DNA of 64,000 nucleotides from Capra hircus (lineage: Eukaryota > Chordata > Mammalia > Artiodactyla > Bovidae), in the NCBI RefSeq assembly GCF_001704415.2, contig NC_030820.1, positions 806,001 through 870,000 on the forward strand, given 5' to 3'. The translations under genes were made by a program, and so were the position numbers. The stretch's first letter is position 1; every line of letters begins with the position of its first letter. Shown piece by piece: positions 21,272-32,809 of the stretch. The notes beneath the pieces are model-generated. The model was not told the origin of the DNA, searched no databases, and saw only the letters and a program-made list of their open reading frames with translations.

Positions 21272-21500
21272 ACAGCAGTTAATGCTTATGGAGTATCTGT
21301 TATATGCCAGGCTCTGTTCCAGGAACCCCCTGTATTAGCACATTTGAGTTTTAGGAGATACATATCAGGCATCATGAGTGTTCCCTTTTTGCAGATGAGG
21401 AAATTGACGTTCATAGACACTGTGTTGTTACAAGTTACACAGCTTATAAACGGCAGTGGCGAGATAGTCTCTCAGACAGGATCGTTCCAGGCTCAGAGCC
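21272..21500 (+). mobile_element. MIR SINE, nearly full length
   Basis: All landmarks are in order: 'acagcagttaatgcttatgg', 'tatatgccaggctctgttcc', 'tgcagatgaggaaattgacg' and 'acaagttacacagcttataa'. It is diverged but complete-looking. Confidence 0.88.
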
Positions 21501-21744
21501 CTAAGCCCTTGCTCCAGGGAGGACTGCCACACGTGGTCCCCTCACTGTTCCGGCCATTTTCCTTTAGGTCACTGCTCAGGGAAACCCAGCCATGACTGCC
21601 AGCTGATTCCATGGGCACTGTTCACCCGGCTCTGACTCTACCCTGTTACCCGCTCAGTACCTAACTAACAAGACTTTCCTTTGCCATCCATTCACATGTT
21701 ATCATGAAATGGAAAAGGATTTTAATGAGAAATAGTTTCTTTCA

Positions 21745-22055
21745 CCTTTACTGATTTATGAGTGACAAATAAAAATTAAATATACTTTAGTGTATAGCAT
21801 GATGTTTTGATATACAAAGAAGTGTTTACCATAATCAAGCTAATTAATAAATCCATCACCTCATATGCCTTTTTTATGGTGAAAACATTTGAAATCTAAT
21901 TTCTTTACAAATTTCAAGTATATGTTAGTATTGACCAGAGTCACCATGCATGCAGTAGGTCACAAGAATTTAATTTTCTTGGAACTGAGTTTACATCTTT
22001 TGATCCACACTTTCTCTTTTTCCCTGCCTCCTAGTTTCTGGTATTCTCCATTAAA
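21745..22055 (-). mobile_element. L1 3' end fragment, minus strand
   Basis: It shows the complement of an old L1 3' end: 'gatgttttgatatacaaag', 'ataatcaagctaattaataa', 'atccatcacctcatatgcc', 'tttcaagtatatgttagtat' and 'cagagtcaccatgcatgc'. A purine tract follows. Confidence 0.85.
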
Positions 22056-22165
22056 AAGAAAGAAAGGAAAGAAATAAGGGAAAAAGAAAGAAAATAAAAA
22101 TAAAAGGACAGAAGGATAGGAAGAGATGGAGGGAGAGGAAAAGACAAGAGAAGAAAAGCAAACAG
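22056..22165 (+). repeat. Purine-rich low-complexity tract
   Basis: About 110 bases of almost only A and G in GAAA, GGAA and GAGA patterns on the plus strand. Such polypurine tracts can form unusual helices, but this is likely just low-complexity sequence at an old L1 boundary. Confidence 0.85.
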
Positions 22166-24241
22166 AGTGGATTTCAGTATTTTTCTATTGTCCTCAGTTT
22201 GGGGTTCATCCACCCATCACTCTGAGCTTCTCTAAAAGCACACATCATTGCAATAAATTTTTTAGGTAGTAAGCTGGTTTTCCATGTTCGAAAGAAGATG
22301 GTATACCGTCTTGCAACTTGCAAAAGTATTCTCCTTGGTTTATTTTGTTTTTATGGTTCTGTACTTATTTCATTTTATAACAGAATGTAAACACATGTGA
22401 AAAAATTGTAATTTAAAACAGATTTAAAATCAAGCAGCCCTTTGCCTGCTCCCAGTTGTTACTCATCAAACCCCTTATTGTTATTGTCCAAGTACTTCAT
22501 AAATTTGTTTTTCAGTCCTCTGTTTTCCTCATATAAACTTTTATGTTCTGCTGCCTGTGTGTTTGGCATATTTGTTAGTAAAAATAAACTTTTTCAATAA
22601 ACAGTTTTGCTGCCCTGGAGGTTAGGAGAGACTCTGAAGCAAGTGGAGGGGTGATATGCGTCCTGGTATGGAGACAGTAGGCTTCTGATAATAAGCCAAA
22701 AGGGCAAGGGATCCTTTAAATATTTCTATCAATACTCCCTGGTTCTTAGAATATCACATAAAATATGCTCCATTTGTACTGGATTAACAATAAAATTAAA
22801 CTGACTTTGGTAGCAATAGAGCTATGTTAACCAAGTCATCAAGATGTCTCCATGGAAGTGAAAATTCCTAGTTAATGATCACCACCATACTCTGGTCTAC
22901 CTTGCATATGGGGTTGGGGAGGAAAAGCGTTGCTGCAGCAGAGGTGTTGGTTCCCCCGCCCATGGTCCCTTGGCAGTGTTGCTGCTTCTTGCTGTAGGTA
23001 CTTGTGACTTCCTAGCTAAGAGATCTCTCTGGCCTCCGAAATGTTCTCAGCATGTGCTGGACAGGCCGAAAGTGTATAGTTAAAGCACTTGGAAGCAGTC
23101 CTCTGCCAGTACAAATGCGTTTGGTAGAAGCCCATGTCCCCAGGCTCTGAGCTGGGCAAACCCGTGGTGCTTTCTCCACTCACCTCCCTGCCCCACAGCC
23201 CCACTTTCCTAGACGAACTCCTGGCACGTCAGGGTTTATCTCAGGTGTGTTTCATAGGGAGCCCTACTGAAGACATCTACCATAAGATTCCAACAATTAA
23301 ATGAATAAACCATCCTAATTTTTCAATTAATTTTTCTATCATTTTTTTTCCCTCTGTCAACCTTCTCCTTTTCTCCATTTCCCTTGCATTCTAAGGTTAC
23401 TTAGCCTCATCCTATAAGGTAAAGATCATTGAGATAATGTGTAAGAACACTACCTGTGAAGGGATAATATATAAATTGAGACAGTAGGCAGGTAGAATAC
23501 AATGCTGTATATAGAATGTGACGCTGGAATCTTAATAATTCTTATGGATGATGCCCTTAAGAAAAAACATAACTCATTAAATTATAAGATGGTTATAAAA
23601 ATAGAATAAAGAGATAGGAGATATTCTACAAGCATTTCTTAAATTACTTTTAAAGAGCTTTTATGCCATCAGACATAAAGTAGAAAAACACTTATACTTA
23701 AGATCAAAACATGGTGTTTCTCAGAATGTAGAAGTGCCCATAAATTTACTTCCAGTGTTTTGAATGAAAAATGACAGATGAAGGAGAACATTCGGGAAGG
23801 TTTCCTCAGAATTCTCCTACACTGAGTAGGGTGGGCAGCCTCTGTGGTCTGTCAGAGGAGAGGGAGTCTCTGCTACTGACCAGACAGATGTTGAATTGTT
23901 CAGGGCTGGACTGCATGTCAAAGTCTGGCAGACCTGACATAAAAAATATACCTTGTGATGTGTCAGAATTGAAAGGAGCTGTTTTTGTTCATTAGAGAAG
24001 TGAAGCTTTTCTGAAAAACTTGCTGCAGTCAAATGTCCATCCCACCACGTGAAAAGAGTTTTCAGTCCACACCAGATCACCAACTGCTTTGGAAACTCAG
24101 TCCCAAGACTGACTCAATGCCAGAACTACCTTTGTTACACATGCATTTGAAAAGTCTGGCCATTCTTTTCTTTCTGATATTTGGCATCCTTTCTAAAATA
24201 TAGTCATGGGTACTGTAAAGTAGGACAATTTATTTACAGGT
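22166..24241. other. Unique sequence, no gene seen
   Basis: Two kilobases of mainly AT-rich DNA with no recognised element. A short 'gataatgtgtaagaac' at about 23434 may be a decayed minus-strand MIR. Frames stay below 90 codons and have no motifs. Confidence 0.4.
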
Positions 24242-24253
24242 ACACAATGTGAC

Positions 24254-24541
24254 TCTTAAAGGAAATAAACCCTGAATAGTCACTGGAAGGACTGATGCTG
24301 AAGCTCCAATACTTTGGTCACCTGATGTGAAGAGCCAACTCGTTGAAAAAGACCCTGCTGCTGGAAAAGGTTGAAGGCAAAAAGAGAAGGGAGCAGCAGA
24401 GGATGAGGTGGTTAGATAGCATCACTGATTCAATGGAAATGAACCTGGGCAAATTTGGGGAGATAGTGGAAGACAGAGAAGCCTGGCATGCTTCTCTGGG
24501 GTCACAAAGAGTTGGAAACAACTTAGCCAGTGAACAACAAC
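24254..24541 (+). mobile_element. BovB 3' tail with decayed target duplication
   Basis: A 5'-truncated BovB runs from 'cttaaaggaaataaaccctg' to the tail 'ccagtgaacaacaacac'. The flanks acacaatgtgac (24242-24253) and acataatgtaac (24542-24553) match at 10 of 12 positions, a plausible aged duplication. The segment 24343-24552 stays open in the C-terminal BovB frame, with many replacements relative to the copies at 6.4 and 31.5 kb. Confidence 0.9.
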
Positions 24542-24553
24542 ACATAATGTAAC

Positions 24554-24810
24554 AGTTATCTATGGGTATGTAATTGTATTGTATATGGATATATAACATA
24601 TCATCTCAAATGTAGTTCTGTAAAACAGCAACAATCATTTGTTACTATTATTTATTATGATTCCAGGTCCAAGTAGTTAATAATCGTAGGAAATCTGTAA
24701 GGAATCCTCACTCAAAAGGTGTCTGGGGCCCAAATTACCTCAAAGGCCTCCTTTTCCACTCATACATTTTTCATGACTCGTTTTTATTTACTTGTTCTTA
24801 TTTATCTTTA
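24554..24810. other. Unique sequence, no gene seen
   Basis: AT-rich spacer between a BovB tail and a CHR-type SINE. Confidence 0.4.
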
Positions 24811-24935
24811 AAAAGTCTTTACTTTTTGTCTGTGCCATATGGCATGTAGGATCTTAGTTCCCTGTCTAGGTATTGAACCCATGTGCCCTGCGTTGGAAGC
24901 TGAGAGTCTTAACCACTGGAATGCCAGAGCAGACC
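24811..24935 (-). mobile_element. CHR-type tRNA SINE fragment, minus strand
   Basis: In reverse it shows 'tgtgccatatggcatgtagg', 'atcttagttccctgtctagg', 'tattgaacccatgtgccctg' and a head ending 'aaccactggaatgccag'. This is the tRNA-Glu-derived SINE class shared by whales, hippos and ruminants. It is shorter and more diverged than the copy at 25.2 kb. Confidence 0.75.
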
Positions 24936-25204
24936 CTCCACTCAAACGCTGGTTGTCTGGCAGGGAAGACACCAGCAGCTGGGGCTCCTGGGCGTGAGCA
25001 TCTCTGTGTCTGTTCTTTTCATGTGGTCTTTGAGCAGTGCGGATTCAGGAGAGCTGGGCTTCTCACCCGGGGCCCCAGTGTTCCAAAGGGGCAATGTCAA
25101 GAGTGAAAAAGAGAGAGAATCAGGCAACCAGCTGATTTATGACCTCGGCTTTTGTCAGTTAGAAGCAAATCATTAAAGCCCCATGTATAAGGAAGAGACT
25201 CCAC
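24936..25204. other. Unique sequence, no gene seen
   Basis: Spacer between two CHR-type SINEs. It ends with the left target duplication of the second one. Confidence 0.4.
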
Positions 25205-25501
25205 TTTTTTTTTTTTTTAATAATAATTTATTTATTTTGGGGCGTGCTGGGTCTTCGTTGCTGCTTCTCGCTGCGGTGGCTTCTCTTGTGCAGGGCACGG
25301 GCACCGGGGCCCTCCGGCTTCAGCGCTTGTGGCACGTAGGTTCAATAGTGGCAGCTCCCAAGCTCCGCAGAGCCAGCTCCGTAGCTGTGGCACACAGCTT
25401 AGTTGTTCCATGGTATGTGGAATCTTCCAGGATCAGGGGTTGAATCTGCATCCCCTGCATTGGCTGGCAGATTCTTTACCCCTGACTCACCAGGGAAGCC
25501 T
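25205..25501 (-). mobile_element. CHR-type tRNA SINE, full length, with 10-base duplication
   Basis: A T-run (the element's A tail) at 25205-25217 is followed by 'ttatttattttggggcgtgc', 'gctgcggtggcttctcttg', 'cttagttgttccatgg' and the head 'ccccctgactcaccagggaag'-like end. The exact duplication gagactccac stands at 25195-25204 and 25502-25511. An exact duplication around so old a family is unusual but clear here. Confidence 0.92.
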
Positions 25502-25511
25502 GAGACTCCAC

Positions 25512-27840
25512 ATGCTGAGGAAAGGATTATCAAAGAATTTTAAGATTCTCAAAACCCTGTGTGCAGTGCTCTTTCATCATTACAGGGCCTTATCAGTTTT
25601 GCAGTCCCATTGCCTCTGGCCTAACGCTGTGCTTGGTCATTGCTGAAAAAAAAAAGGCTAATTTATCAAAATTATTATACAGCAATACTTTTGCTAATTT
25701 GAATGTGGTGTCTAGCTGTTCTTTTAAATATATTTATCTAGAGGGCAGTGTTAAACAGGAAAACTGGAGATTCAGAAGTAAGATGTTGACTTCTAAATCA
25801 AGAAGAAACACATACTCTTGCTTTCTCCCTTGAATTCAGCTGACATCTACAGTGGGTGCGACAAGCATAACACTGTGCCAGGCTGCTGTGATGAAGACAG
25901 CTATCTAACACTGCAAATCAATATTGAAATAATTTTTTAACTCAAAGAACATTTATAATATAGAGGAACTAAACATGAAGGAATGCTGGTGGGGACTAAG
26001 GAAACAGAAAGAACAAATAAAAATAAGATAAAACTATGAATAGAAGTAGTCCAAGGTCTTTCAGGAGCTCACAGTTGTTTGTCAGCTCATTAACAAAGAT
26101 TATTTACTCATCACTGCAGAAGTCACACTAACAGAATATTGCAGAAAAATGAGTCTTAATATCCTGTAGAAGCACCAAGGAAAACTTCCCAACATTCTCC
26201 CAAATCCATAATCAACCCAAAGGATGCTCTAAACAATAGACTTTATTAGAGAGGGTACGAAAAAGGCTAATCACATCTGCCAACAATTACTTGGCTGATA
26301 TTTTTCTGTCCTGTAAATTATAATTTATGTATCACAAATATCAAGCAAATGTTTGCTGAATGAGTGAAACTTTGCCTAGTATTATTGGACAAAAGCTGCC
26401 ATTGAGAGGTCTTCTACCTGGGGGTCAAGGAGTCCTGAGATCTCTTGAGAAAGAAGTGTTGAAACAGAATAAGAGCACTAATATCCTCTCACTTTATTTT
26501 ATTAAAGTGTAATTGATGTGAAGAGGCATTTTCTCATTGGTCTTCAGTGTAATTTTGGTCTCAGGGGTGGGTAGGCATCAGCAGCCCAATCCATTTCCGG
26601 AATCACTTTCTCAATGAGCAGACACAGGTTGTGTTTATTTCTTAGGTTCTTTCTCCTAATTATTAAATTATTTTCCTTCTGGCACTTATAAATGGACAGA
26701 GGACTGACCAGGCATAGTGGATGCCATCAGCACCTGCTCCCTTTCCCCTCAAACTTGTCAATGTGCTCAGTCCCTTTCCAGCTGCTTGGATATACAATGT
26801 GTGTCTGAGTTCTGCTCCTTTTATTTTTTCTCAAAATTCTGAATTGCTCTGCTAGAATGTGTAGCAGCTGGATGTGCCATTGAGTGTTGATAACCACTGG
26901 AGCAGGCCTCAAACAGGAACTTTTGTAAATGGATGTGCAAGTGCCTGGCTCCCTCCAGCCTTGGGCGTGACAATTTGACACGTTTTACTCTGGCTCTGAG
27001 AGTTCTAATGAGATCCTTCCAAAGGTCTGCAAAACCAGTCTTTCTTGATATCACACGTTTATTGGCTTTCAGCCCTCCCTCCCTCCCTCTCTCTCTTCAC
27101 ATTCCAAGAAAAAATGACTGTGCTCAAATCCTTGTCACAATCACTGCTTCTAGAAGAAAACCCAAACTGCGATGCTATGACTGGGGTGCTAGGTATTTGC
27201 CAGGTACTCATAGGGACTATCTATATAAGAAGAATTTCCTAAATGATTTTCAGAGAGGGAAAATACCATTTTTTAAAAATAATATTAGACACTGACATAA
27301 TAAGGAGACATGCTTTCAGTTACTTTTCCTGTGAAACTTTGCCTTTAAACAGAAGTTTTTCATGTAACAATCATGATATGAGCAGTTAGAAGATACTCAC
27401 TATTCACAAACGATTCATAGAAGTGGAAGTCATGAGAGTTAACAGGAGAGGAGAAAAAGAAGAGAGATTTCAGACTTTCTCTGTAATAAGTAAATGACTT
27501 AAAACTACTACAACTTAATGTCTTGGTTAGATATATTAATGTTTTAAAGATATATTCTTTAAAGCAGTGTTTTAGATTTCAATCACAGGGCTTCAAAGGA
27601 AGGACAGACATTCTGAGCTCAGATTTTGCATTTCAGACCATCCTTCTGGAATCTACTCTTGAGATAATTTTGTTGGGTTGTGGCCATCCCAGTGTTTCAT
27701 GGAGTTGTGTTTCCATTGGAAAAGTTTTAAATATTTGAACAGTAATACTTGCTTGTAAGATTCATATTATCCTTGAAGCTAGCTTGCTTAATCTGCCTTT
27801 GTTGTTTTTAGGCATTTATGAAATCAGGAACTGATTTAAA
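25512..27840. other. Unique sequence, no gene seen
   Basis: This holds a CCCT/CT-rich patch at about 27072-27096 and an A-run at 25644-25655. A short 'ttattaaagtgtaattgatg' at about 26500 may be a trace of L1. A 120-codon frame at 26933-27295 crosses the CT patch and has no motif. Confidence 0.4.
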
Positions 27841-28060
27841 AAAAACACTTATATGGCACTTACTATGTGCCAGTAATTTGTCTGAAATATTTATTATTAA
27901 TTCATTTAACCACAGACTTGCTTGCCAATTTAATAATGTTACCTGTTTTAGAGATCAGGCTGTGGAAGGTAAGGTAACATGCCTAAAGTCACATGCATAT
28001 GACTTGATGTAGCTAGGATTTGAATGCTGGTTGTCTTAAAAGTCCATGCTCTTGAACACC
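27841..28060 (+). mobile_element. MIR SINE, nearly full length
   Basis: It shows 'atggcacttactatgtgcca', 'ttaattcatttaaccacag', 'gttttagagatcaggctgtg', 'acatgcctaaagtcacatgc' and 'gatttgaatgctgg' in order. Confidence 0.85.
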
Positions 28061-28247
28061 TAGAGCTGTTTTCAAGGAAGTCCTAGTTAAATGGGATGGT
28101 GGTGGACAAACAAATAATCACTCAATTAAGTGGTATAGCATAATGTTCAGAAAGAGCTTGAAAATGCAGATGATGGAAGGCTGACTTTGCCTGGGGATTT
28201 GTGAGCTCCAGGAAGGACAGCACCCTTGACCTGAATTGCAAAGGACA

Positions 28248-28364
28248 CACCATCTGCAGTGATTTTGGAGCCCAAAAAAATAAAGTCTGTCACTGTTTCC
28301 ATTGTTTCCTCACCTATTTGCCAGGAAGTAATGCATATAAGTTAAATAAGCAGGGTGACAATAT
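28248..28364 (-). mobile_element. BovB fragment, minus strand, with internal deletion
   Basis: Two BovB pieces in reverse are joined: 'catctgcagtgattttggag' to 'gccaggaagtaatg', and then directly 'catataagttaaataagcag'. In the intact element these are several hundred bases apart. The piece abuts a plus-strand BovB at 28366, and the same regions recur inside that copy. Confidence 0.88.
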
Positions 28365-28365
28365 G

Positions 28366-29492
28366 TGTTGGATCATAGAAAAAGCAAGACAGTTCCAGAA
28401 AAAACAACTACTGCTTTATTGACTACACCAAAGCCTTTGACTGTGTGAATCACAATAAACTATGGAAAATTCTTAAAGAGATGGGAATACCAGACCTCCT
28501 TACTTGCCTCCTGAGAAACCTGTATGCGGGTCAAGGAGCAACATTTAGAACTGGACATGGAACAACAGACTGGTTTCAAATCGGGAAAGGAGTATGTCAA
28601 GGCTGTATACTGTCATCCTGCTTATTTAACTTATATGCAGAGTACATCATGCAAAATTCTTGGCTGGATAAAGTACATACTGGAATAAAGACTGCAGAGA
28701 GAAACACTAATAAACTCAGATATGCAGATGACACCACCCTTATGGCAGAAAGCAAAGAAGAACTAAAGAGCCTCTTGATGAAAGTGAAAGAGGAGAGTGA
28801 AAACGTTGGCTTCAAACTCAACATTCAGAAAACTAAGATCATAGCATCCAGTCCCATCACTTCATGGCAAATAGACAGAGAAACAATGGAAACAGTGACA
28901 GACTATTTTTGGGGGGCTCCAAAATCATTGCAAATGGTAAGTGTAGCCATGAAATTAAAAGACACTTGCTCCTTGGAAGAAAAGCTGTGACCAACCTAGA
29001 CAGCTTATTAAAAAGCAGAGACATTACTTTGCCAACAAAGTATAGTCAAAGCTATAGTTTTTCCAATAGTCATGTATGGATGTGAGAGTTGGACTATAAA
29101 GAAAGCTGAGTGCCAAAGCATTGCTGCCTTTGAACTGTGGGGTTGGAGAAGACTCTTGAGAGTCCCTTGGACTGTAAGGAGATCCAACCAGTCCATCCGA
29201 AAGGAAACCAGTCCTGAATATCCATTGGAAGGACTGATGCTGAGGCTGAAGCTCCAACACTTTGGCCACCTGATGTGAAGAACTGACTCATTTGAAAAGA
29301 CCTTGATGCTGGGAAAGATTGAAGGTGAGAGGAGAAGGGGACAACACATCATGAGATGGTTGGATGGCATCACCGACTCAATGGACACGAGTTTGAGTAA
29401 GCTCCGGGAGTTGGTGAGGGACAGGGAGGCCTGGCTTGCTGCAGTCCATGGGGTCTCAAAGAGTCGGGCACGACTGAGTGACTGAACTGAGC
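28366..29492 (+). mobile_element. BovB LINE, RT region to 3' end, plus strand
   Basis: The copy begins at the part encoding the WIIEKAR block of the reverse transcriptase and runs to the ACTGA-type tail at about 29492. A 2-base deletion near 28400 and a further deletion near 28905 shift the frame. A stop after FGHLM at about 29276 breaks the C-terminal part. Confidence 0.95.
28445..28990 (+). pseudogene. BovB reverse transcriptase fragment with intact YADD
   Basis: A 181-codon open stretch carries NHNKLWKIL, GIPDLLTCLLRNLYAGQ, the GVCQGCILSSCLFNLYAEY palm block and KLRYADDTTLMAES with YADD at 28721-28732, then KLNIQKTKI. After residue 150 the frame is shifted and the protein turns to nonsense. 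It begins with a GTG inside the domain, so there is no real start. It is an inactive relic. Confidence 0.9.
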
Positions 29493-30385
29493 AGTTTATT
29501 AAAGAGGCTGTTTTTTCCAAGGAACAAATCATTTTAGAATATATTTAAAATCTGTATGAAGCTATAAAGTACTTCTACTTGCTTTTCTACTCTAGTTAAG
29601 AGTAATTAAAAGTTAATTCTTTTAAAAGCGATTTACCTTTTTGGATAGTGTAGGTAAATATTTTGCTCTCTGTTACATGTTCCTACTTGGAAGTGTAAAT
29701 ATCTCCGCGTGTGTTTACATGGGCCTCTCTAACTTCAGAAAGATTCCTAAGCTATTTTCTTAAAACTCTTGACACTAAGAATTAATTCTCTGGGAAATGG
29801 TGGAGTAAATATTGACCTCTATGTAATAGATTTTCAATACAAAGCAATTTATGTGGTTTTAATTTTGTATTATTGCTCATTTGTCAGCTTATAAATGTTG
29901 ACCCATGTACCAAGAATAAGACTGCAGGAGGGCTGGAAGATTTGCCTTCCAGACCAGCTCCTGAAGCAGAGAAGAATGATGGCCAGAGCTGGTAATTTGC
30001 AAGTGTTCTAAGGCTTTCTAGGAATGACAGGTTATGGTTTTCCTTGGCCTATGGTTTAACCAGTCCTTAAAAATATATTTCTTTCTCATGATTCAGAAAA
30101 TTGTTCTTGGTATAGGCTGTTTACTTCAAATTTCTACTCTGACTTAATTCAGCTACCAAACAATGACATTTTGAAGGCACAGAGTACCTGTTACTAGACA
30201 TATCTTCTCTCCAGGTAACCCTCAATGTCTTCTCCTTTTAAAAACAAATTTTAAAAAGAAATCAAGAACCAGGTCACATCATGTTTTTATTTGCTTCTGT
30301 GCCTTTCCAGAAGTTCCTCAAAAGTATACCGGATTATCGAGCCTGAGACATACACTGAAGCAAAAGTTAATATTTGATATTGAGT
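29493..30385. other. Unique sequence, no gene seen
   Basis: AT-rich DNA without recognisable repeats or frames. Confidence 0.45.
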
Positions 30386-30400
30386 AAACATTGAATGTTG

Positions 30401-30601
30401 GTGGCTCAGATGGTCTGTCTACAATACGGGAGACCCAGGTTTGATCCCTCGCTTGGGAAGATCCCCTGGAGAAGGAGATGGCAATCCACTTCAGTACTAT
30501 TGCCTGGAAAATCCCATGGACAGAGGAGCCTAGTAGGCTACAGTCCATGGGGTTGCAGAGTCAGACACGACTGAGGGACTTCACTTTCACTTTCACTTTT
30601 C
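30401..30601 (+). mobile_element. Bov-tA2-type SINE with exact 15-base duplication
   Basis: A Bov-tA with a slightly shortened tRNA head ('gtggctcagatggtctgtc') ends in the (CACTTT)n-like tail. The 15-base sequence aaacattgaatgttg occurs exactly at 30386-30400 and 30602-30616. An undamaged duplication of this length indicates a comparatively young insertion made by LINE machinery. Confidence 0.97.
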
Positions 30602-30616
30602 AAACATTGAATGTTG

Positions 30617-31228
30617 CCATGGATACTTTCCTGGGACCCAAACAAAAGATGTAAACAAGATGGAAGGTTTCTTTCTTTTCCATGTTCTTTCCCATGTGTG
30701 AACCTATGGGCAGTTGAAGGTGACCCTGCCCCAAGTAGTACAGATATGCTGTGTACTTTTACCTGGATTCTGCCCTATGTGTGCTGGAGTAGTTATGTGG
30801 CTGAATATGGGTCACAGCACCATATGCTTGTTCCAGCTGTGGGAAGGGAGAAGAAAGTGGAGGACAAGTGGTTGTCTTTTAGAGGCGTGATTTAGAGTCT
30901 TAATAGATCATGGTGTTCACATACTATCAGCAAGAATAGAGTCGAATGACCAGGCTTAGCTGCAAGGAAAGATGGGAAATGCAGTCTCTAGCTCAATGGC
31001 CAAGAGTCCAACCAACACTAGACATTGCATTTGCCAAATAGAAGAAAAGCAGCCTGTGTATTGGAGACCAGTTAGCAGTCTCCACTAGAGAAAGCTTTCC
31101 CATCATAGTTTAGGTTGGTGGATAAAAGGGTTTTCCTAATTCGGCTTCATGCACAATTCTATATTCCAATTTTGAAATGCTCTTATGGAATACTTAGGCC
31201 TCCAGATACTTTTCTGAGGCTTTTCTGT
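30617..31228. other. Unique sequence, no gene seen
   Basis: A frame of 94 codons (30611-30895) begins at TTG and lacks any motif. Nothing else is supported. Confidence 0.4.
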
Positions 31229-31433
31229 GGGCTTCCCTCTTGCCTCAGTAGTAAAGAATCTGTCTGCCAATGCAGTAGACGTGGGTTCAATCCCTAGGTT
31301 GGGAAGATCCCCTGGAGAAGGAAATGGCAACCCACTCCAGTTTTCTTGCCTGGGAAATCTCATGGCCAGAGGCAGGCTACAGTCCATGGGGTTGCCAAAG
31401 AGTCAGACATGACTTAGCAGCTAAACAACAGCA
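31229..31433 (+). mobile_element. Bov-tA SINE
   Basis: The head 'gggcttccctcttgcctcag' leads to 'gtgggttcaatccctagg', 'gaagatcccctggagaagg' and the end 'cagacatgacttagcagc'. A small deletion in the body ('gccagaggcaggctac') removes part of 'ggagcctggc'. Confidence 0.95.
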
Positions 31434-31528
31434 AATTATTTAATAGATAGTTGAAAAGGTTATTGTGTTCTAGGTTTCACCATATAAAACCAGTTATCTT
31501 TAATTCATTTCACTAATACATATTGTAT

Positions 31529-31822
31529 TATAATAACTGGGATTTCTTTGGAAGGAATGATGCTAAAGCTGAAACTCCAGTACTTTGGCCACCTCATGCG
31601 AAGAGTTGACTCATTGGAAAAGACTTTGATGCTGGGAGGGATTGGGGGCAGGAGGAGAAGGGGACGACAGAGGATGAGATGGCTGGATGGCATCACTGAC
31701 TCGATGGACGTGAATCTGAGTGAACTCCGGGAGTTGGTGATGGCCAGGGAGGCCTGGCGTGCTGTGATTCATGGGGTTGCAAAGAGTCGGACACGACTGA
31801 GCGACTGAACTGAACTGAACTG
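31529..31822 (+). mobile_element. Young 5'-truncated BovB with exact 14-base duplication
   Basis: A BovB 3' end begins at about 'gggatttctttggaaggaat' and reaches the repeated ACTGA tail. The 14-base sequence aatacatattgtat stands exactly at 31515-31528 and 31823-31836. The body is very close to the copy at 6.4-6.9 kb. Confidence 0.96.
31548..31808 (+). pseudogene. BovB ORF C-terminal end, open frame
   Basis: 86 codons encode the last part of the BovB protein (LKLQYFGHLMRRVDSLEK, RMRWLDGITDSMD, REAWRAVIHG, KSRTRLSD). There is no start of its own and no catalytic domain. The lack of stops fits the young age suggested by the duplication. Confidence 0.85.
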
Positions 31823-31836
31823 AATACATATTGTAT

Positions 31837-32280
31837 ATAATACATAAATACTGGTGTATATATATGCATATGTGGTAATACACTTGCATGCACACATAAC
31901 CACACACATGAGAACATAATTAGGGGTAATTTTCTTATATTGTTCACCAAAACCCTGTTCCTCTCATTCCTTTTGCTGAACTTCTTTGTCATAGCTAAAA
32001 TTTGAATTCTGCTGCTTATGCAGAGTGCTCAAAATGGAAAGAGGAGGCAGATGCAGGAACTGCTGGTGTCTGCAGCCATCCTTTCTTGCCACTGTGTTGG
32101 CTTTTCTTATCTTAATTTTGAAGCATATGACTCGTGTTTCTTTCTTTCTTTTTTTTTTCTTGGTGCATTGCTTGATAGTGGTCTTAGCCATTCCATTTTA
32201 ATTTTTGTTGTTCTGCATAATTTCTCTTGGTTTGCTTTACTTATTATGTCTTTATTCTAGGAGGACATATATTTTGTGCC
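31837..32280. other. Unique sequence with short TA and T runs
   Basis: A TA-rich stretch lies at about 31855-31873, and a TTTC/T-run lies at about 32139-32159. No gene is seen. Confidence 0.45.
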
Positions 32281-32488
32281 CAGTGCCCAATCATGTTCAA
32301 CTGTTCACGACCCCATGGACTGTAGGGTACCAGGCTCCTCTCTCCATGGGATTTCACAAGCGAGAATAGTGGAGTGGGTTACCATTTCCTCTTCCAGGGG
32401 ATCTTCCTGACCAAGGGATTCAATTTGCACCTCTAGTGTCTTCTATGTTGGCAGGCAGGTTCTTTCCCACTGTGCCACCGAGGAAGAT
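32281..32488 (-). mobile_element. Bov-tA SINE, minus strand, diverged
   Basis: In reverse: 'gaccccatggactgtagggt', 'ctctctccatgggatttcac', 'ccaggggatcttcctgacc' and the tRNA end 'cccactgtgccaccgagg'. Divergence is higher than in most other copies here. Confidence 0.9.
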
Positions 32489-32809
32489 GAATATACTTAA
32501 GCATTATTATATAGGAATTATATAATTTATGAATTAAATAAGTACATAGACATGTAAAAGCATAGCCTACTACAATTCTACTGCTTTGCTACCTTGGGGA
32601 CATTAAAGTCGATGCTATTTTGAGTTGTAATATGCTCTGAGGTAGACTTCCCAAAATAAAATATCTCAAGAGAGTTCTTGCTGCTCTAGGGTTCCTAGAA
32701 GACTCCCTGGGGAAGAAGCAGAGAGATTGCTTAGAAAGAAAAATGAGCCATAAGCATAATATTATATTATGATATCACCAACTAATAATGAACATCTATT
32801 CAACTAATT
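32489..32809. other. Unique sequence, no gene seen
   Basis: AT-rich spacer between two SINEs. Confidence 0.4.
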
